From: Bradyrhizobium icense
GTDB taxonomy: Bacteria; Pseudomonadota; Alphaproteobacteria; Rhizobiales; Xanthobacteraceae
Assembly (NCBI RefSeq): GCF_001693385.1
Contig: NZ_CP016428.1
Location: 5,456,001 to 5,520,000, forward strand
Length of the DNA stretch: 64,000 nucleotides
Direction of reading: 5' to 3'
Shown here: piece by piece, positions 30,077-39,568 of the stretch
Position numbering within the stretch: position 1 is the first letter of the stretch
Layout of the letters: every line of letters starts with the position of its first letter
Translations under genes and position numbers: made by a program
Notes under the pieces: generated by a model
Database searches by the model: none
The model's input: only the letters and a program-made list of their open reading frames with translations
Told to the model about the DNA's origin: nothing

Positions 30077-30315
30077 TCACTTCGGAAAGCGTTCGCGCAG
30101 TTGACTTTCGAGAACTTTCCGGTGGAGGTTCGCGATATAGCGTCGATGCATTCGTAGCGTTCGGGTGATTGCCACTTCACAAAACTGCGCACCAGTGGGT
30201 GCTCGTTCAACTCCTTTTTGTCGCGCGTGACAGGCACCTCGTGGTAGCAGGCTTTCTCTCCACTTTCGTCGGGGATCGCGACTGCTTCGGCGACGGCGGC
30301 ATGCTCCATCAACGC
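30077..30315 (-). pseudogene. Acyl-CoA synthetase (AMP-binding family), C-terminal fragment
   Basis: Only the C-terminal lid domain is left: EHAAVAEAVAIPDESGEKAC and SPERYECIDAISRTSTGKFS, the last being the conserved P-R-T-x-x-G-K-x region with the catalytic lysine. One frameshift follows, and the expected end QLRERFPK is one frame over, closing at TGA 30077-30079. The N-terminal 400 or more residues are absent. Confidence 0.75.
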
Positions 30316-30399
30316 ATTCGCAAATTCATCGCGATTTTTTCAGATGCTCGTCGGCCTTCGAGTGCCGAACATGCTGATTTGGTTGCAGAAGGTAGCGAT

Positions 30400-30620
30400 G
30401 CCCGCGCCGGCGTAAATCCTGTCTTGGGTCTGTCCGGCATTTCGGCGGGAGCGGCACAAGAGTGATGTTCGAGGGCACGATGAGCTTGTGCGGCAGAGAC
30501 AATCCTGCCCCCCCTCGGGCCGCTCGCGTTGAACTTCATCACTCAACCGCAGACGATCTGCAGCGGCAGCCGCCAATGTTTGTCGCTTTCCTCCGCGCCA
30601 GGCGCTTTCGCTTCGTCGAC
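30400..30620 (-). pseudogene. IS630-type transposase remnant 1
   Basis: This stretch aligns by eye with 32041-32260: both contain GGCATTTxCGGCG...GAGCxxxAxxxGTGATGTxCGAG followed by GGCACGATGAGCT and, further on, CCAGACGATCTGCAGCG or its variant. No frame is open for long. It is identified as IS630-type only through its partner. Confidence 0.45.
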
Positions 30621-30659
30621 CAAGACCGCTCGCATGGCTGGTGGATTCGCCGGCATGGA

Positions 30660-31600
30660 TCAGGATTGTTGCAGGAAGCGCGCGGCAGCACCGGCAAGGA
30701 TGCGGCACCCGGCAACGAGATCTTCGGGCTTGGTGTCCTCGGTCCAGTGATGGCTGATGCCGTCAATGCTGGGGGTGAACAGCATGGCTGCCGGCATACG
30801 GCGGGCGATGATCTGCGCATCGTGACCGGCGCCGCTGGGCATGCGCTGCCAGGGCATCCGGCACGACCTCCTGCGCCGAGGCTTCTAGGGCCGACATCAG
30901 CGCGGGGTCGCTGAGCGCGGGGAGCGAGCGGTTGTCGGTGGAAAGCACGGCGGTGCAGCGCTCCGTGCGATTGCTTTCCCTGCACAAGGCGGCGCAGGCA
31001 GTCCTCGATCCGTTGCAGCGTATCCATGTCGATGTCGCGGATCTGGAACAGGATTTCGGCGGTGCCGGGGATGATGGAGGGGGCGCCGAGGGCGATGCGG
31101 CCGGTGGTCCATACCGTATTCTCGCCCGCAGATCAGCGGAAACTGGCGGTCGACAGCCGCCAGCAGGCGCACGGGGGCGAGACCGGCGCCGCGGCGTTCG
31201 GCCATGGTGGTGCCCCCGGCGTGGTCCTGCTGACCGGTGATGGCGATGCGATACTGCCCGATCGCGGCGATACCGGTGACGATGCCGGCACGTAGGTTGC
31301 GGCTTTCGAGCTGGCGGCGACGAGGCCGAGCGCGCCGTCAAGCCAGCCGGCGTGGTTCTGCGACTCGATGTGGCTGCCGATGAGGAGATGCGGACCAGGG
31401 CCGAGGTGGCGACCGTAGACATTGCCAATGCCGTCGATTGAGGGCTCGAGGCCGATTTCGGTCATGCGGTCCATCAGCCAGTGGCGGGCCTGCATGTCCT
31501 GCGGCGAGAAGGCGGGACGGTGCACGCCGGTCTTGTAGCTGCCGATCTGGCGGAGGTCGCCAAGGTCCGCGAGGAAACGGTCGGCGTCAATGTCCGGCAT
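30660..31600 (-). pseudogene. M20-family Zn hydrolase (allantoate/N-carbamoyl amino acid hydrolase type), frameshifted
   Basis: From ATG 31600: DADRFLADLGDLRQIGSYKT, then HLLIGSHIESQNHAGWLDGALG with the metal-binding histidine and aspartate. Later frames give GGTTMAERRGAGLAPVRLLA, VDRQFPLICGRE, RALCRESNRTERCTAVLSTD, and finally [20 protein letters not shown] and [16 protein letters not shown], both typical of this family. At least four frame changes are needed, so no enzyme can be made. The ancestral enzyme would have hydrolysed a ureido or carbamoyl group from an amino-acid-like substrate. Confidence 0.85.
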
Positions 31601-31819
31601 GGTGTTGGTCCCTGATGTAGTGGGGGAGCATGCGGGAACTAACTAAAGCAGATGTTGGATGGGGGTTTCCACCGGATGTCGTAGTGTTCCGCCCTGGTCA
31701 CGGATCGTGCGGCTGTTGTCATGAGGCAGCGTAACAAGCGTCAAAGCCACCATTGCCCCGTGTATAGCTCATCGCGCCGAATTTGCGCGACCAATTGGCG
31801 AGTTGTGACGCCTTCCTAC

Positions 31820-32360
31820 CCTAGGCGTGAATTTCGCACGACTCTCCCCGTGAAAGTAATCCTACAGGCCATAGTCGCTCAGATCGTTGATGCCGTCTCA
31901 GCGCGCGCAATCGACGCTGCCATTCAACCCGCCGATCTAGCCGAAAGGAGCGATAAGGACGTCCAGCACACCGGCGGGCTTGAAGAGAAACTGACACCTC
32001 CAGACCCCTTATCGAAGCCAGTTGTCGCGCACGAACTTCCAGACGTTCTCGCATGGATTGAACTCCAGGCATTTTCGGCGAGAGCACAAGCGTGATGTCC
32101 GAGGCACGATGAGCTCGGGTGACAGAGACCAGCTTAATTGCTGGAGACCACTCGCGTCGAACTCCATCCTCATCCCCAGACGATCTGCAGCGCCATGCCG
32201 CCAATTTTTGTCGCATTCCTCCGCGACGCCCCAATGGACGACGGCAGAGCGAGCAGGCGGTGAGCTTGGCTTGCGGTGGCCTCGAAATCTGGATCGCACC
32301 ACGTATTCGAGCGGCATCGTAAAACGGCTCGGAGTGCCATCGGCGTCGGCCAACCTGCTC
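31820..32360 (-). pseudogene. IS630-family transposase remnant 2
   Basis: The motif CLEFNPCENVWKFVRDNWLR (about 32010-32070) is the conserved P-E-x-N-P-x-E-N-x-W block of IS630 transposases, including the third acidic DDE residue. ALHGxxDITLVLSPK-type text precedes it in another frame. Frames are broken on both sides, and no terminal repeats were found. Confidence 0.65.
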
Positions 32361-32410
32361 GGTTCACCCTTGCTCCCCGCCGCGGCTCGTACCTCCTGAT
32401 CAGTGAGACA

Positions 32411-32862
32411 TCAAATCAATTCTACTATTGCATCACATTCCACGGCGAACTGTCTCGGAAGGGCAAATACGCCAATGCTCGTCCTTGTGTGAGCGCCAAC
32501 CTCTGGACCAAATATCTCGATTAAAAGCTCTGAACATCCATTGATGACTTGCGGAATCTCCTCAAAGTCCCGGGCGCAACGCACATAGCCTGTCACTCGT
32601 TGGATCTTCTTGATCAATGAAAGGTCACCGGCCGCTGCATCGGTGATTTGTGCCACCAGATTGAGTCCGCATAGGCGAGCTGCCATCACGCCTTGTTCCA
32701 GGCTCAATCCTCGCCAACAATACCTTTCAACGAGATCTTTGGGTGGTCAGAGACTTGCCCTGAAACGAAGAGCTGATTCCCGCTGACTAACCATGGCAGG
32801 TAAAGAGCGGAGGGCCGTCGAGCCGGTGGAATGTCAGTGATTGTATTTCTCAGATCGCTCAT
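32411..32862 (-). pseudogene. RidA-family (YjgF/UK114) protein, one frameshift
   Basis: RidA proteins deaminate reactive enamine/imine intermediates of amino-acid metabolism. From ATG 32862 (GGAG upstream) the first 52 residues read MSDLRNTITDIPPARRPSAL and LVSGNQLFVSGQVSDHPKIS. A one-base shift near 32705 leads to LEQGVMAARLCGLNLVAQIT and the end FALPRQFAVECDAIVELI at 32411. The two parts together give about 150 residues, the normal length. The gene is otherwise well preserved, so inactivation looks recent. Confidence 0.78.
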
Positions 32863-33046
32863 TGTTCATTTCTCCGCGATGAGCCGGGGTACGTTACAAG
32901 AACCATGCCGCCTTCGACCATCGGCTCGACTTCGCGTGACCAGCGTCGTCGCTTAGGATGAGCGGCCCATTCGCTAGGTGACTTCAACTGCGCGGACCTA
33001 CTCGGCGGAAACCTCGCGAAGGCCACTGTCTATGCTGGTCCGCTGC

Positions 33047-33844
33047 TTATGATTGGACAGGCTTCAGCTTCGCTACAGCAGCGCGGAATGTCTTGGAAAC
33101 AATATCGGTCCAACGCGCTTCTCCGACCTCGTCAGAAATAAGATCGCTTCTAATTTCAAGGAGAACATGTGGGATTCCTCGGCGCTCTCCATGCACAGGT
33201 ATTGCGTAATCCAACATATCACTGACCGGATAGGGATCGTTGAGGGCAACTTTCACGCCCGGATATCGAGCTTGTACTTCCGAGAGCATGGCTTTTGCGA
33301 GCCGATCATCCCTATTAAAACATATGCAAAGCTCAATCTTACGCACTTTGCCCGTTCGCCTCATGATCGGCGTAAAGCTGTGGATTGTCAGCAGTATTGG
33401 TTTTCGCCCACGCGCTACGACACGATCCAGACCACCTGAAACCGCCTCGTGAAACGGCCGGTGGATTTTCTCAAATCGGAGCATTCGCTCTTCCGGCGTC
33501 AATGCAAGGTTCCTGGGGATTTCCGCGCCGTCGCTCACCTCCGGAATCAAGTCCGTGGCTTCGAGCGGGCGATTGCAGTCGATCACAAGTCTGCTGTAGG
33601 GTTGGATGTATAGCGGAGCATGAAGAGCGCTAGCGAGCCGACGGGACACGGCTTCTGCTCCCACGTCGTACGCAATATGCCTCTCCATCTCGCTGCTGTG
33701 GACCCCGAGATCTCCGAGACATCTCGGAACTCTTCTTCCTGCGTGCTCGCATATGAGGAAGAATTCGCTATCAACCTCTCCACCAACGATATCCACTGGC
33801 GACGGATCACCATCATCCAGATAAAAGCTGCCGCGCTCGCTCAT
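33047..33844 (-). CDS. N-formylglutamate amidohydrolase-family protein
   Basis: 265-residue amidohydrolase; the family hydrolyses N-formyl-L-glutamate or related N-acyl amino acids in the cytoplasm and binds one zinc. Conserved parts are DSEFFLICEHAGRRVPRCLG (E-H-A-G zinc motif), PYSRLVIDCNRPLEATDLIP and ILLTIHSFTPIMRRTGKVRK with the second histidine region. The C-terminal part IPHVLLEIRSDLI is also typical. Its ATG overlaps the stop of the M20D gene by four bases (ATGA), so the two are translationally coupled. A fragment of a second family member lies at 41590-41745. A role in deacylating a compound brought in by the neighbouring ABC transporter is inferred. Confidence 0.9.
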   Translation of the reverse strand: MSERGSFYLDDGDPSPVDIVGGEVDSEFFLICEHAGRRVPRCLGDLGVHSSEMERHIAYDVGAEAVSRRLASALHAPLYIQPYSRLVIDCNRPLEATDLIPEVSDGAEIPRNLALTPEERMLRFEKIHRPFHEAVSGGLDRVVARGRKPILLTIHSFTPIMRRTGKVRKIELCICFNRDDRLAKAMLSEVQARYPGVKVALNDPYPVSDMLDYAIPVHGERRGIPHVLLEIRSDLISDEVGEARWTDIVSKTFRAAVAKLKPVQS

Positions 33845-35097
33845 TGGCCGCTCGCCAATCCGTGATTGCTTTTGCCTTGGTCTGTATACCGCGGCGAGGT
33901 CAATGCTGGGGCGCCACTAAGCCACCGGCGCGCTAGCTCGACCCAGTAGGTCGATCCCAGCGCGAGTATGTCGTCATTAAAATCATAACTCGTGTTGTGG
34001 AGATCGCAGGGGCCTGACCCGTGTCCTGGATCGCGGTGCTCTCCATTTCCAGCACCCAACAAAGCGTATGCGCCGGGTCGTGCCCGCAGCATCCAGGCGA
34101 AGTCCTCGGTGCCAATCACTGGTTCGATGTCCGCGTCGACCTTCTCTCCGCCAACGATCGATCTCATCACCTCAGCGGCGAAGTGCGTTTCCTCGGTGCT
34201 GTTGACCGTAGCCGGATAGCGCGCGACTGTCAGCTTCGCTTGGCAATCATGCGCCGCGGCGGTGTTCTCAACGATCCGCTGCATCCGGGACACAATCAGG
34301 TCGAGTGTCGACTCGTTGAAGGCGCGAGCGGTGCCGGCAAGCTCCACAACATCGGGGATACTGTTTCTCACTTCGCCCCCGTGGAATTTGGCGACGGTGA
34401 GCACCGCGGTATCGATCGGCCGCTTGCTACGAGTAATGATCCCTTGTAGGGCCGTAACAACGTGCGCGGCCGTCAAGACTGGGTCTTTGCCGTTGTGCGG
34501 CAAGACCGCGTGGGCCCCCACACCCTTGATCCGAATGTCAAAGTCAGCGCACGCCGCAAGGATGGAGCCGGGCCGAAGGCCAAAACTGTTCGCGGGCACT
34601 CCGGGCCAGTTGTGCAAGCCGAATACTGCGTCGACCGGGAACTTTTCAAAGATTCCTTCGTCGACCATCACTTTCGCGCCCGAGCCATTTTCTTCGGCCG
34701 GGGAGAAGATGAAGACGACGGTGCCGTCGAAATCACGTGTGCGCGCCAAATGGCGGGCTGCGCCAAGTAGCATCGCCATGTGCCCGTCGTGACCGCACGC
34801 ATGCATCTTGCCGGGATACTGCGAGCGGTGCGCGAACGTGTTCATCTCTTGCATTGGCAGGGCATCCATGTCCGCACGCAGTCCGATCGCTCGGTTTCCT
34901 CCGCCGGAGCGCAACACGCCAACGACACCCGTGCGGGCAAGGCCGCGGTGCACCTCGATTCCATACCCTTCCAACGTCTTGGCAATGAGATCAGAGGTTT
35001 CCGTTTCCTCAAAACCAAGTTCCGGATGAGCGTGGAACCAGCGCCGCAGGGCCTTGATCTCTGCTTGAGCAGCTTGAATCTCGGGTATGACTTTCAT
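33841..35097 (-). CDS. M20D amidohydrolase (hippurate/IAA-amino acid hydrolase-like)
   Basis: 418 residues. M20D enzymes remove an acyl group from N-acyl amino acids (hippurate, N-acetyl amino acids, indole-acetyl amino acids) using two metal ions. Ligand motifs seen are KMHACGHDGHMAMLLGAARH (Cys/His), FSPAEENGSGAKVMV (Glu pair), GLHNWPGVPA and the late LHNTSYDFND. The lid domain is present (residues about 190-300, SFGLRPGSILAACADFDIRI). ATG 35097 is taken as start because the 10 residues before it do not fit the family. The downstream N-formylglutamate amidohydrolase gene overlaps by four bases; the ABC genes lie 107 bases upstream. All five genes appear to form one operon. Confidence 0.92.
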   Translation of the reverse strand: MKVIPEIQAAQAEIKALRRWFHAHPELGFEETETSDLIAKTLEGYGIEVHRGLARTGVVGVLRSGGGNRAIGLRADMDALPMQEMNTFAHRSQYPGKMHACGHDGHMAMLLGAARHLARTRDFDGTVVFIFSPAEENGSGAKVMVDEGIFEKFPVDAVFGLHNWPGVPANSFGLRPGSILAACADFDIRIKGVGAHAVLPHNGKDPVLTAAHVVTALQGIITRSKRPIDTAVLTVAKFHGGEVRNSIPDVVELAGTARAFNESTLDLIVSRMQRIVENTAAAHDCQAKLTVARYPATVNSTEETHFAAEVMRSIVGGEKVDADIEPVIGTEDFAWMLRARPGAYALLGAGNGEHRDPGHGSGPCDLHNTSYDFNDDILALGSTYWVELARRWLSGAPALTSPRYTDQGKSNHGLASGQ

Positions 35098-35204
35098 GGT
35101 GGGTTCTCGGGTTTGAATTCGGCACACGCGCGCGTGTCTGCAGCCGTGACTGATTCACTCCGGTGCAGAAGTGCAGCCGAACTCTGGTTGAGCGTTGAAG
35201 CCGT

Positions 35205-36077
35205 TCAGTGCGACAAGATCTGGCTGAGGAAAAGCTTCGTTCTTTCGTGCTGTGGATTGGTGAAGAAGTCGTGAGGTTTGCCTTCTTCGACAATCCGACC
35301 CGAGTCCATGAAGATCACCCGGTCCGCAACGGCACGCGCAAAGCCCATTTCGTGCGTGACGCAGACCATGGTCATGCCGTCGCGCGCCAGTCCGGTCATC
35401 GTTTCCAACACTTCAGCGACCATTTCCGGATCGAGTGACGAGGTCGGTTCATCGAACAGCATAACTGCAGGCTCCATGCAGAGCGAACGGGCGATTGCGA
35501 CGCGCTGCTGCTGTCCTCCGGAGAGTTGAGCCGGGTATTTGTTCGCCTGTTCCGGAATGCGCACGCGCTCGAGGAGTCTCAGTGCGGTGTTCCTTGCTGT
35601 GGCCTCAGGCACTCCCCTGATCCACATCGGCCCAACCATGCAATTCATCAGCACGGTCATGTGCGGGAAGAGATTGAAGTTCTGAAACACCATGCCGACG
35701 TTCCTGCGCACTTCAGCCACGTTGCGCATCTTGCCATGCAGCCTGATCCCGTTGACGATGATCTCCCCCTCCTGGTGCGCTTCGAGCCGATTGAAGCAGC
35801 GGATCAGGGTCGATTTTCCCGATCCGGAGGGGCCGCAAATGACGATGCGTTCGCCCTTGCGGACCGTGAGATTGATGTCCGTCAGCACCCTGAAGGTGCC
35901 GTACCACTTCGAGACATTCTTCGCTTCGATAATTTTATCTTCGGCCACAGCCGCGTGCTCCTGGCGAAATGACGCTCGATCCGTGACCGAATCAGCTCGA
36001 GGCAGATCGACATGCACCTCGGAGGCGGCGTACAACATTGAGACGTTCTTAGCTTCGTTGCCTTGGCCGACGATCAT
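35205..36077 (-). CDS. Polar amino acid ABC transporter ATP-binding protein
   Basis: 290 residues from ATG 36077, which overlaps the permease stop (ATGA). Walker A is [18 protein letters not shown], the signature [15 protein letters not shown], Walker [14 protein letters not shown] and the switch [14 protein letters not shown]. It is of the GlnQ/AapP/OccP type. The first 43 residues are unusual: [20 protein letters not shown] and more precede the normal beginning [17 protein letters not shown]. This extension comes from a tandem duplication of the permease-ATPase junction. GTG 35948, preceded by AGGAG, may be the ancestral start and would give a normal-length protein of 247 residues. Confidence 0.93.
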   Translation of the reverse strand: MIVGQGNEAKNVSMLYAASEVHVDLPRADSVTDRASFRQEHAAVAEDKIIEAKNVSKWYGTFRVLTDINLTVRKGERIVICGPSGSGKSTLIRCFNRLEAHQEGEIIVNGIRLHGKMRNVAEVRRNVGMVFQNFNLFPHMTVLMNCMVGPMWIRGVPEATARNTALRLLERVRIPEQANKYPAQLSGGQQQRVAIARSLCMEPAVMLFDEPTSSLDPEMVAEVLETMTGLARDGMTMVCVTHEMGFARAVADRVIFMDSGRIVEEGKPHDFFTNPQHERTKLFLSQILSH

Positions 36078-36140
36078 CGCACTTTGCTCCTGGCGAAATG
36101 TCGCTCGATTCGGGACTGAACGAGCTCGAGGCAGATCGAC
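35945..36140 (-). repeat. Diverged tandem duplication of the permease/ATPase gene junction
   Basis: In one frame both units encode the permease C-terminus: copy 1 [20 protein letters not shown] (real stop of the permease) and copy 2 [20 protein letters not shown]. In the ATPase frame both give HVDLPRA-S-V---RA-FRQE, followed by EAKNVS. The repeat unit is about 130 bases. The event created the N-terminal extension of the ATPase. Confidence 0.75.
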
Positions 36141-37048
36141 ATGAGCCAATAGATGATAGCGACGGATATCAGCATCTCCATGTGATGGAAGCTGTCCTGG
36201 CCAACCGTGCGAGCAAGGAACGTCAGCTCCCACACACCGATAGCTGAGACGAGCGAACTGTCCTTCAGCATCGCAATGAACATGTTTCCCATTGGCGGAA
36301 TGATTACGGGAAGTGCCTGCGGCAGGATGATCTTGCGCATGTTGAGGCTGAAGCCGAAACCCATGGATCGGGACGCCTCCCATTGGCCGCGGTCGATACT
36401 CAGAATGCCCGACCGGAAGATTTCCGTCATGTATGCCCCCAGGCACAACGCAAGCGCCAACACGCCTGCAGGGACGGCATCAATCACAAATCCCAGTTGC
36501 GGCAGGCCGAGATAGATCAGGTAAATCTGCATGAGGAGCGGCATGCCGCGAAAAAACGAGGTGTAAAAGCTGGCGATCGCATACGCGAAGCCGTTGCTTG
36601 AAAGTTTTGCAACAGCAGCGATGATCGCGATGATCGACGCGAAGATGATAGAAATCGCCGAAATATAGATCGTCGTGAACAATCCTTGCGCGATCAGAAA
36701 GGGAAGCTTTTCCTGAATGAACGGCAGACTTAAGCGAAATGCCGCGAAAAACGCGAGAAAGAGAAGCAGCGATTCAAGCCAGACAATGCCGATTTGTACC
36801 CTGAGCGGGGCAAAGCCGATCAGCACCACGTTGAGGCAGAAGATCAGGGCAATTACGAAGGCGATCGCAAAGCGCCCGTAGAATCCACTTTGCAGCGGAT
36901 CACCGATCACCGGTCGCATAAGTTCGCCCATGGCGGTGCCCGTTAGGTTGAACATAAGAAACAGCGCGAGCACGAGCACGAAGATCGAGGTCACAAACCA
37001 CGGCTTGTGAACAAGCACCTCGGATTCAACTGTATCAGGATAGAGCAT
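36074..37048 (-). CDS. Polar amino acid ABC transporter permease
   Basis: 324-residue inner-membrane permease of the HisM/GlnP type. The N-terminal 110 residues contain extra hydrophobic segments ([20 protein letters not shown] and later), as in the longer AapM/GltK-like members. The core follows from [20 protein letters not shown]. The EAA loop that contacts the ATPase is [20 protein letters not shown] followed by ASRSMGFG. The C-terminus is [20 protein letters not shown]. It lies 51 bases downstream of the binding-protein stop, across a hairpin, and overlaps the ATPase start by four bases. Only one permease gene is present, so it probably works as a homodimer. Confidence 0.92.
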   Translation of the reverse strand: MLYPDTVESEVLVHKPWFVTSIFVLVLALFLMFNLTGTAMGELMRPVIGDPLQSGFYGRFAIAFVIALIFCLNVVLIGFAPLRVQIGIVWLESLLLFLAFFAAFRLSLPFIQEKLPFLIAQGLFTTIYISAISIIFASIIAIIAAVAKLSSNGFAYAIASFYTSFFRGMPLLMQIYLIYLGLPQLGFVIDAVPAGVLALALCLGAYMTEIFRSGILSIDRGQWEASRSMGFGFSLNMRKIILPQALPVIIPPMGNMFIAMLKDSSLVSAIGVWELTFLARTVGQDSFHHMEMLISVAIIYWLMSICLELVQSRIERHFARSKVR

Positions 37049-37062
37049 GGCCGACCCTCAAA

Positions 37063-37087
37063 GGCGGCCCGGCTAGCCCGGACCGCC
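37063..37087 (-). terminator. Intercistronic GC hairpin after the binding-protein gene
   Basis: GGCGGTCCGGGC-TA-GCCGGGCCGCC on the minus strand, followed by TTTGAGG. It sits between the binding protein and the permease. Such hairpins often stabilise upstream mRNA or lower downstream expression, consistent with a need for excess binding protein. Confidence 0.5.
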
Positions 37088-37099
37088 ACCCACTTGGGC

Positions 37100-37924
37100 T
37101 TAATTTGCAACGGTGAAATCCACCCCGTACCACTTCACTGACAGCTTGGAGAGCGCGCCATCGTCCTTCATGCTCTTGACGGCGGTCGCAATCTTATCGT
37201 CGAATTCCGTGTCGCCATGTAGAGTCGCGAAACTTGCCGGCGCGGAGAAAAGGCCGCCGCCAAGCTGCTTTATCGGATAGCCGGATTTGATCGCCTTGCC
37301 CACGATCGTTGCCGGAGCGATGACCGCATCAACACGAATGCCATCGCCGAGACGAAGGTCGTCAAGTGCAATATTGGTGCTTTCGTAGGTCTTCACCTTG
37401 CCGGCCTTGAATTGAAATTCCACTGGCTGAGCGCCGAGCCAGTCCGGTGTTAGGGTACGATTGGCATAGGCCTCTTGCGTCGTGTTCGCCGCGACGCCGA
37501 CCACCTTCCCGTCGAGATCGGAAGCCTGGGTCGCCTTACTATCCTTGTGAACAGCGGCAACCGCCTGCGAGTAGATGTATATGGCGGGGAAGCTAAATTT
37601 TTCGGCACGCGCCTTGGTCGGCACGATCTGACCCAGGGCAAGGTCCCAACGGCCCTCCCACTTGCCTGAGGCGATGATGTCCCAACCCGGCGTTACGAAT
37701 TGGACCTGCACGCCCAAGTATTTCGCGATGCCCTTGACGATGTCCACATCATAACCATCGAGCTGACCCTTGTCGTTCATGAATGATGCTGGCGGCCAGT
37801 CCACCCCGGCCGCCACTTTCAGCGTCTTTGTGCCGAGCACGCGATCGAGCACGGCACCCGCATTCGCCGTCGAAGCCGCCGTGAGCGACACTGCAACTGT
37901 CAACACTCCTACAAGTCTGTTCAT
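37100..37924 (-). CDS. Amino acid ABC transporter substrate-binding protein (family 3)
   Basis: 274-residue periplasmic binding protein with Sec signal peptide MNRLVGVLTVAVSLTAASTA (cut after NAG or ANA). The mature part has the family-3 pattern TLKVAAGVDWPPASFMNDKG, LDGYDVDIVKGIAKYLGVQV and WDLALGQIVPTKARAEKFSF. ATG 37924 is chosen because GGAGGGAAG lies just upstream and the signal peptide begins there; the longer frame to 38068 has neither. It is first in the operon binding protein, permease, ATPase, M20D amidohydrolase, N-formylglutamate amidohydrolase, so it probably binds an N-acylated or other modified amino acid. Confidence 0.93.
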   Translation of the reverse strand: MNRLVGVLTVAVSLTAASTANAGAVLDRVLGTKTLKVAAGVDWPPASFMNDKGQLDGYDVDIVKGIAKYLGVQVQFVTPGWDIIASGKWEGRWDLALGQIVPTKARAEKFSFPAIYIYSQAVAAVHKDSKATQASDLDGKVVGVAANTTQEAYANRTLTPDWLGAQPVEFQFKAGKVKTYESTNIALDDLRLGDGIRVDAVIAPATIVGKAIKSGYPIKQLGGGLFSAPASFATLHGDTEFDDKIATAVKSMKDDGALSKLSVKWYGVDFTVAN

Positions 37925-38159
37925 GCGATTGTCTTCCCTCCTTTTTTTAGCGGGCTCAGCCGCTAAATGGCGCGAACTCACCAGCCAGTGTTCGCTAAAG
38001 TGCGATCGCATATGAGGTGCCGGGCGCCTGCCCCTCATTTGCTCGCGTCCTTCCCTTTGCTGCCCCAAAAAACTGAGGCGCGCGAAAACCGGTCATGTTT
38101 GACCCTGTTTCGACTGTAGCGATGCTTCGCTACGGGTTAATGCAATGAGGCGCCAATTC

Positions 38160-38560
38160 ACGCTTAAATCCGGCGCTCAAGGCCTCCTCTTCGACGGAGT
38201 TCAACACCTCCGCCCTGAGCTTGTCGCGGACGGAGCAATGCGGGCAATAGAAGCAGACGACATCGCCACAGGGACGCCCACCGATGTGACCACCGCCGCC
38301 CGCTGCCGAATCGAAGCCGCAGTTCGCGCTTATGCCACCGCGCCTCGCTCAACCAACTGCTTCGCGGCTGCCATATAGGTCGCTTCGAGCGTCGGATCGC
38401 CGCCGATGACCTTCCCCGTCCAAGCCCCCGTCGCAACTTCGTAGATGACCAAGAAATCGAAGGCGGTCGGATCCGCTCGAGCCAGGCATGCGCCTCGGCG
38501 GCGGTGCCGGCCGCCCGCAGTCAAGACATAGGACCTCGAGAGAGCAACGGGCCGCACCAT
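38160..38560 (-). pseudogene. Asp/Glu racemase-family fragment (copy 3)
   Basis: From ATG 38560 the frame gives TAFDFLVIYEVATGAWTGKV and GGDPTLEATYMAAAKQLVER, the N-terminal third of the racemase. A one-base shift near 38340 continues as ISANCGF (first catalytic cysteine), and another frame gives RAAVVTSVGVPVAMSSA. It then degenerates. The C-terminal half is missing. Confidence 0.8.
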
Positions 38561-38589
38561 TTAGGACTCCGAAGAGCGTGGGATTTAGT

Positions 38590-39135
38590 GCGGCGCTATG
38601 GCCGCCGGACTTGGCGCCGAAGTCTCGATCCTCGATCGTTCGCTGCCACGCGAGTGCGCCAACTGACGAGTGGTTTCAAGGACGCGCCCGTACTCGCCTT
38701 TTTCACGACCGATCCAATCGAGGAGGAGATCCGCACAGTCGACCCAATCATCCGCAGTTTGTTGGTACCCGGCGCAAGCGCGCCCAAGCTGATCACTCGC
38801 GAAATGCTGACCCTTCTACGGCCAGGCACAGTGCTTGTTGATGTTGCGATCGATCAAGGTGGCTGCTTTGAGGCGAGCCGCGCCACGATCCACGTCGAGC
38901 CGACGTTCGACGTCGACGGCATCATCCATTATTGCGTTGCGACATACCTGGCAGTGTGCCGTGGACGTTGAGCCATGCGCTTAACAACGCCACTCTGCCG
39001 TACGGTCTGGCCATTGCGAACGGTGGCCTGTCGGCGATTACGAAGAATCCGGCGTTGCGTGCGGGGTCTTGGTCCATCGGGATGCCCGTCACTGGGAGCC
39101 TCGGCCTGACATTCACTCCGGTCAGCGAAGCACTC
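38590..39135 (+). pseudogene. Alanine dehydrogenase, C-terminal half, frameshifted
   Basis: NAD-dependent L-alanine dehydrogenase remnant. A first frame gives MAAGLGAEVSILDRSLPR (Rossmann strand), the next LTSGFKDAPVLAFFTTDPIE, LVPGASAPKLITREMLTLLR, PGTVLVDVAIDQGGCFEASR and VEPTFDVDGIIHYCVA. A further shift near 38935 leads to LSHALNNATLPYGLAIANGG. The ending is poorly conserved. The N-terminal domain is absent; its place is taken by the divergently oriented racemase fragment. Confidence 0.85.
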
Positions 39136-39568
39136 GCGGCCGGAGGATTGCACGCCTCCGCAGCAAAGGGGGAACACCCGTCCTTCCCAGCGGCTTGCTG
39201 CCCGGCCATCTTTCCGGATGAAAAAACAAAACGAGGTCCAGTAAATGCGATCCGCACAAGCTGCAAGAATGATTAATCGCCGCCTCGCGCTGCCCAACCT
39301 AGCTAATCAACGTCTGGGCGGCGAAAATCAGCAAGTTCGCGCCGATTTTCGAAGGAAAGCCGCCAGATAGACGCCATATATTCTCAAGCAACACATTAGC
39401 TGAGGAAAGCGAATATGCTTGAGATGCTTGCGTTCCCATCCAATTCGAAGCGCGTCACGGCTCGGGCCGTAGCGGACAAGGGTAGCGTTTCCATCGCCTT
39501 CTGTTTACGACAGCCGTCGCGTTCCTAGCCGCAATCCAGCAGCGCAAACGCAGAGCCCGGAAGATAAA
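39136..39568. other. Gap upstream of CapA-family gene
   Basis: About 430 bases. The first part may hold the last decayed codons of the alanine dehydrogenase. Nothing else was recognised. Confidence 0.35.

Noticed and set aside
31825..31840. GCGTGAATTTCGCACG as a further member of the GCnGAAATTCnGC family
   Set aside because: Only the core matches, the flanking GC is out of register, and it lies inside an IS630 remnant.
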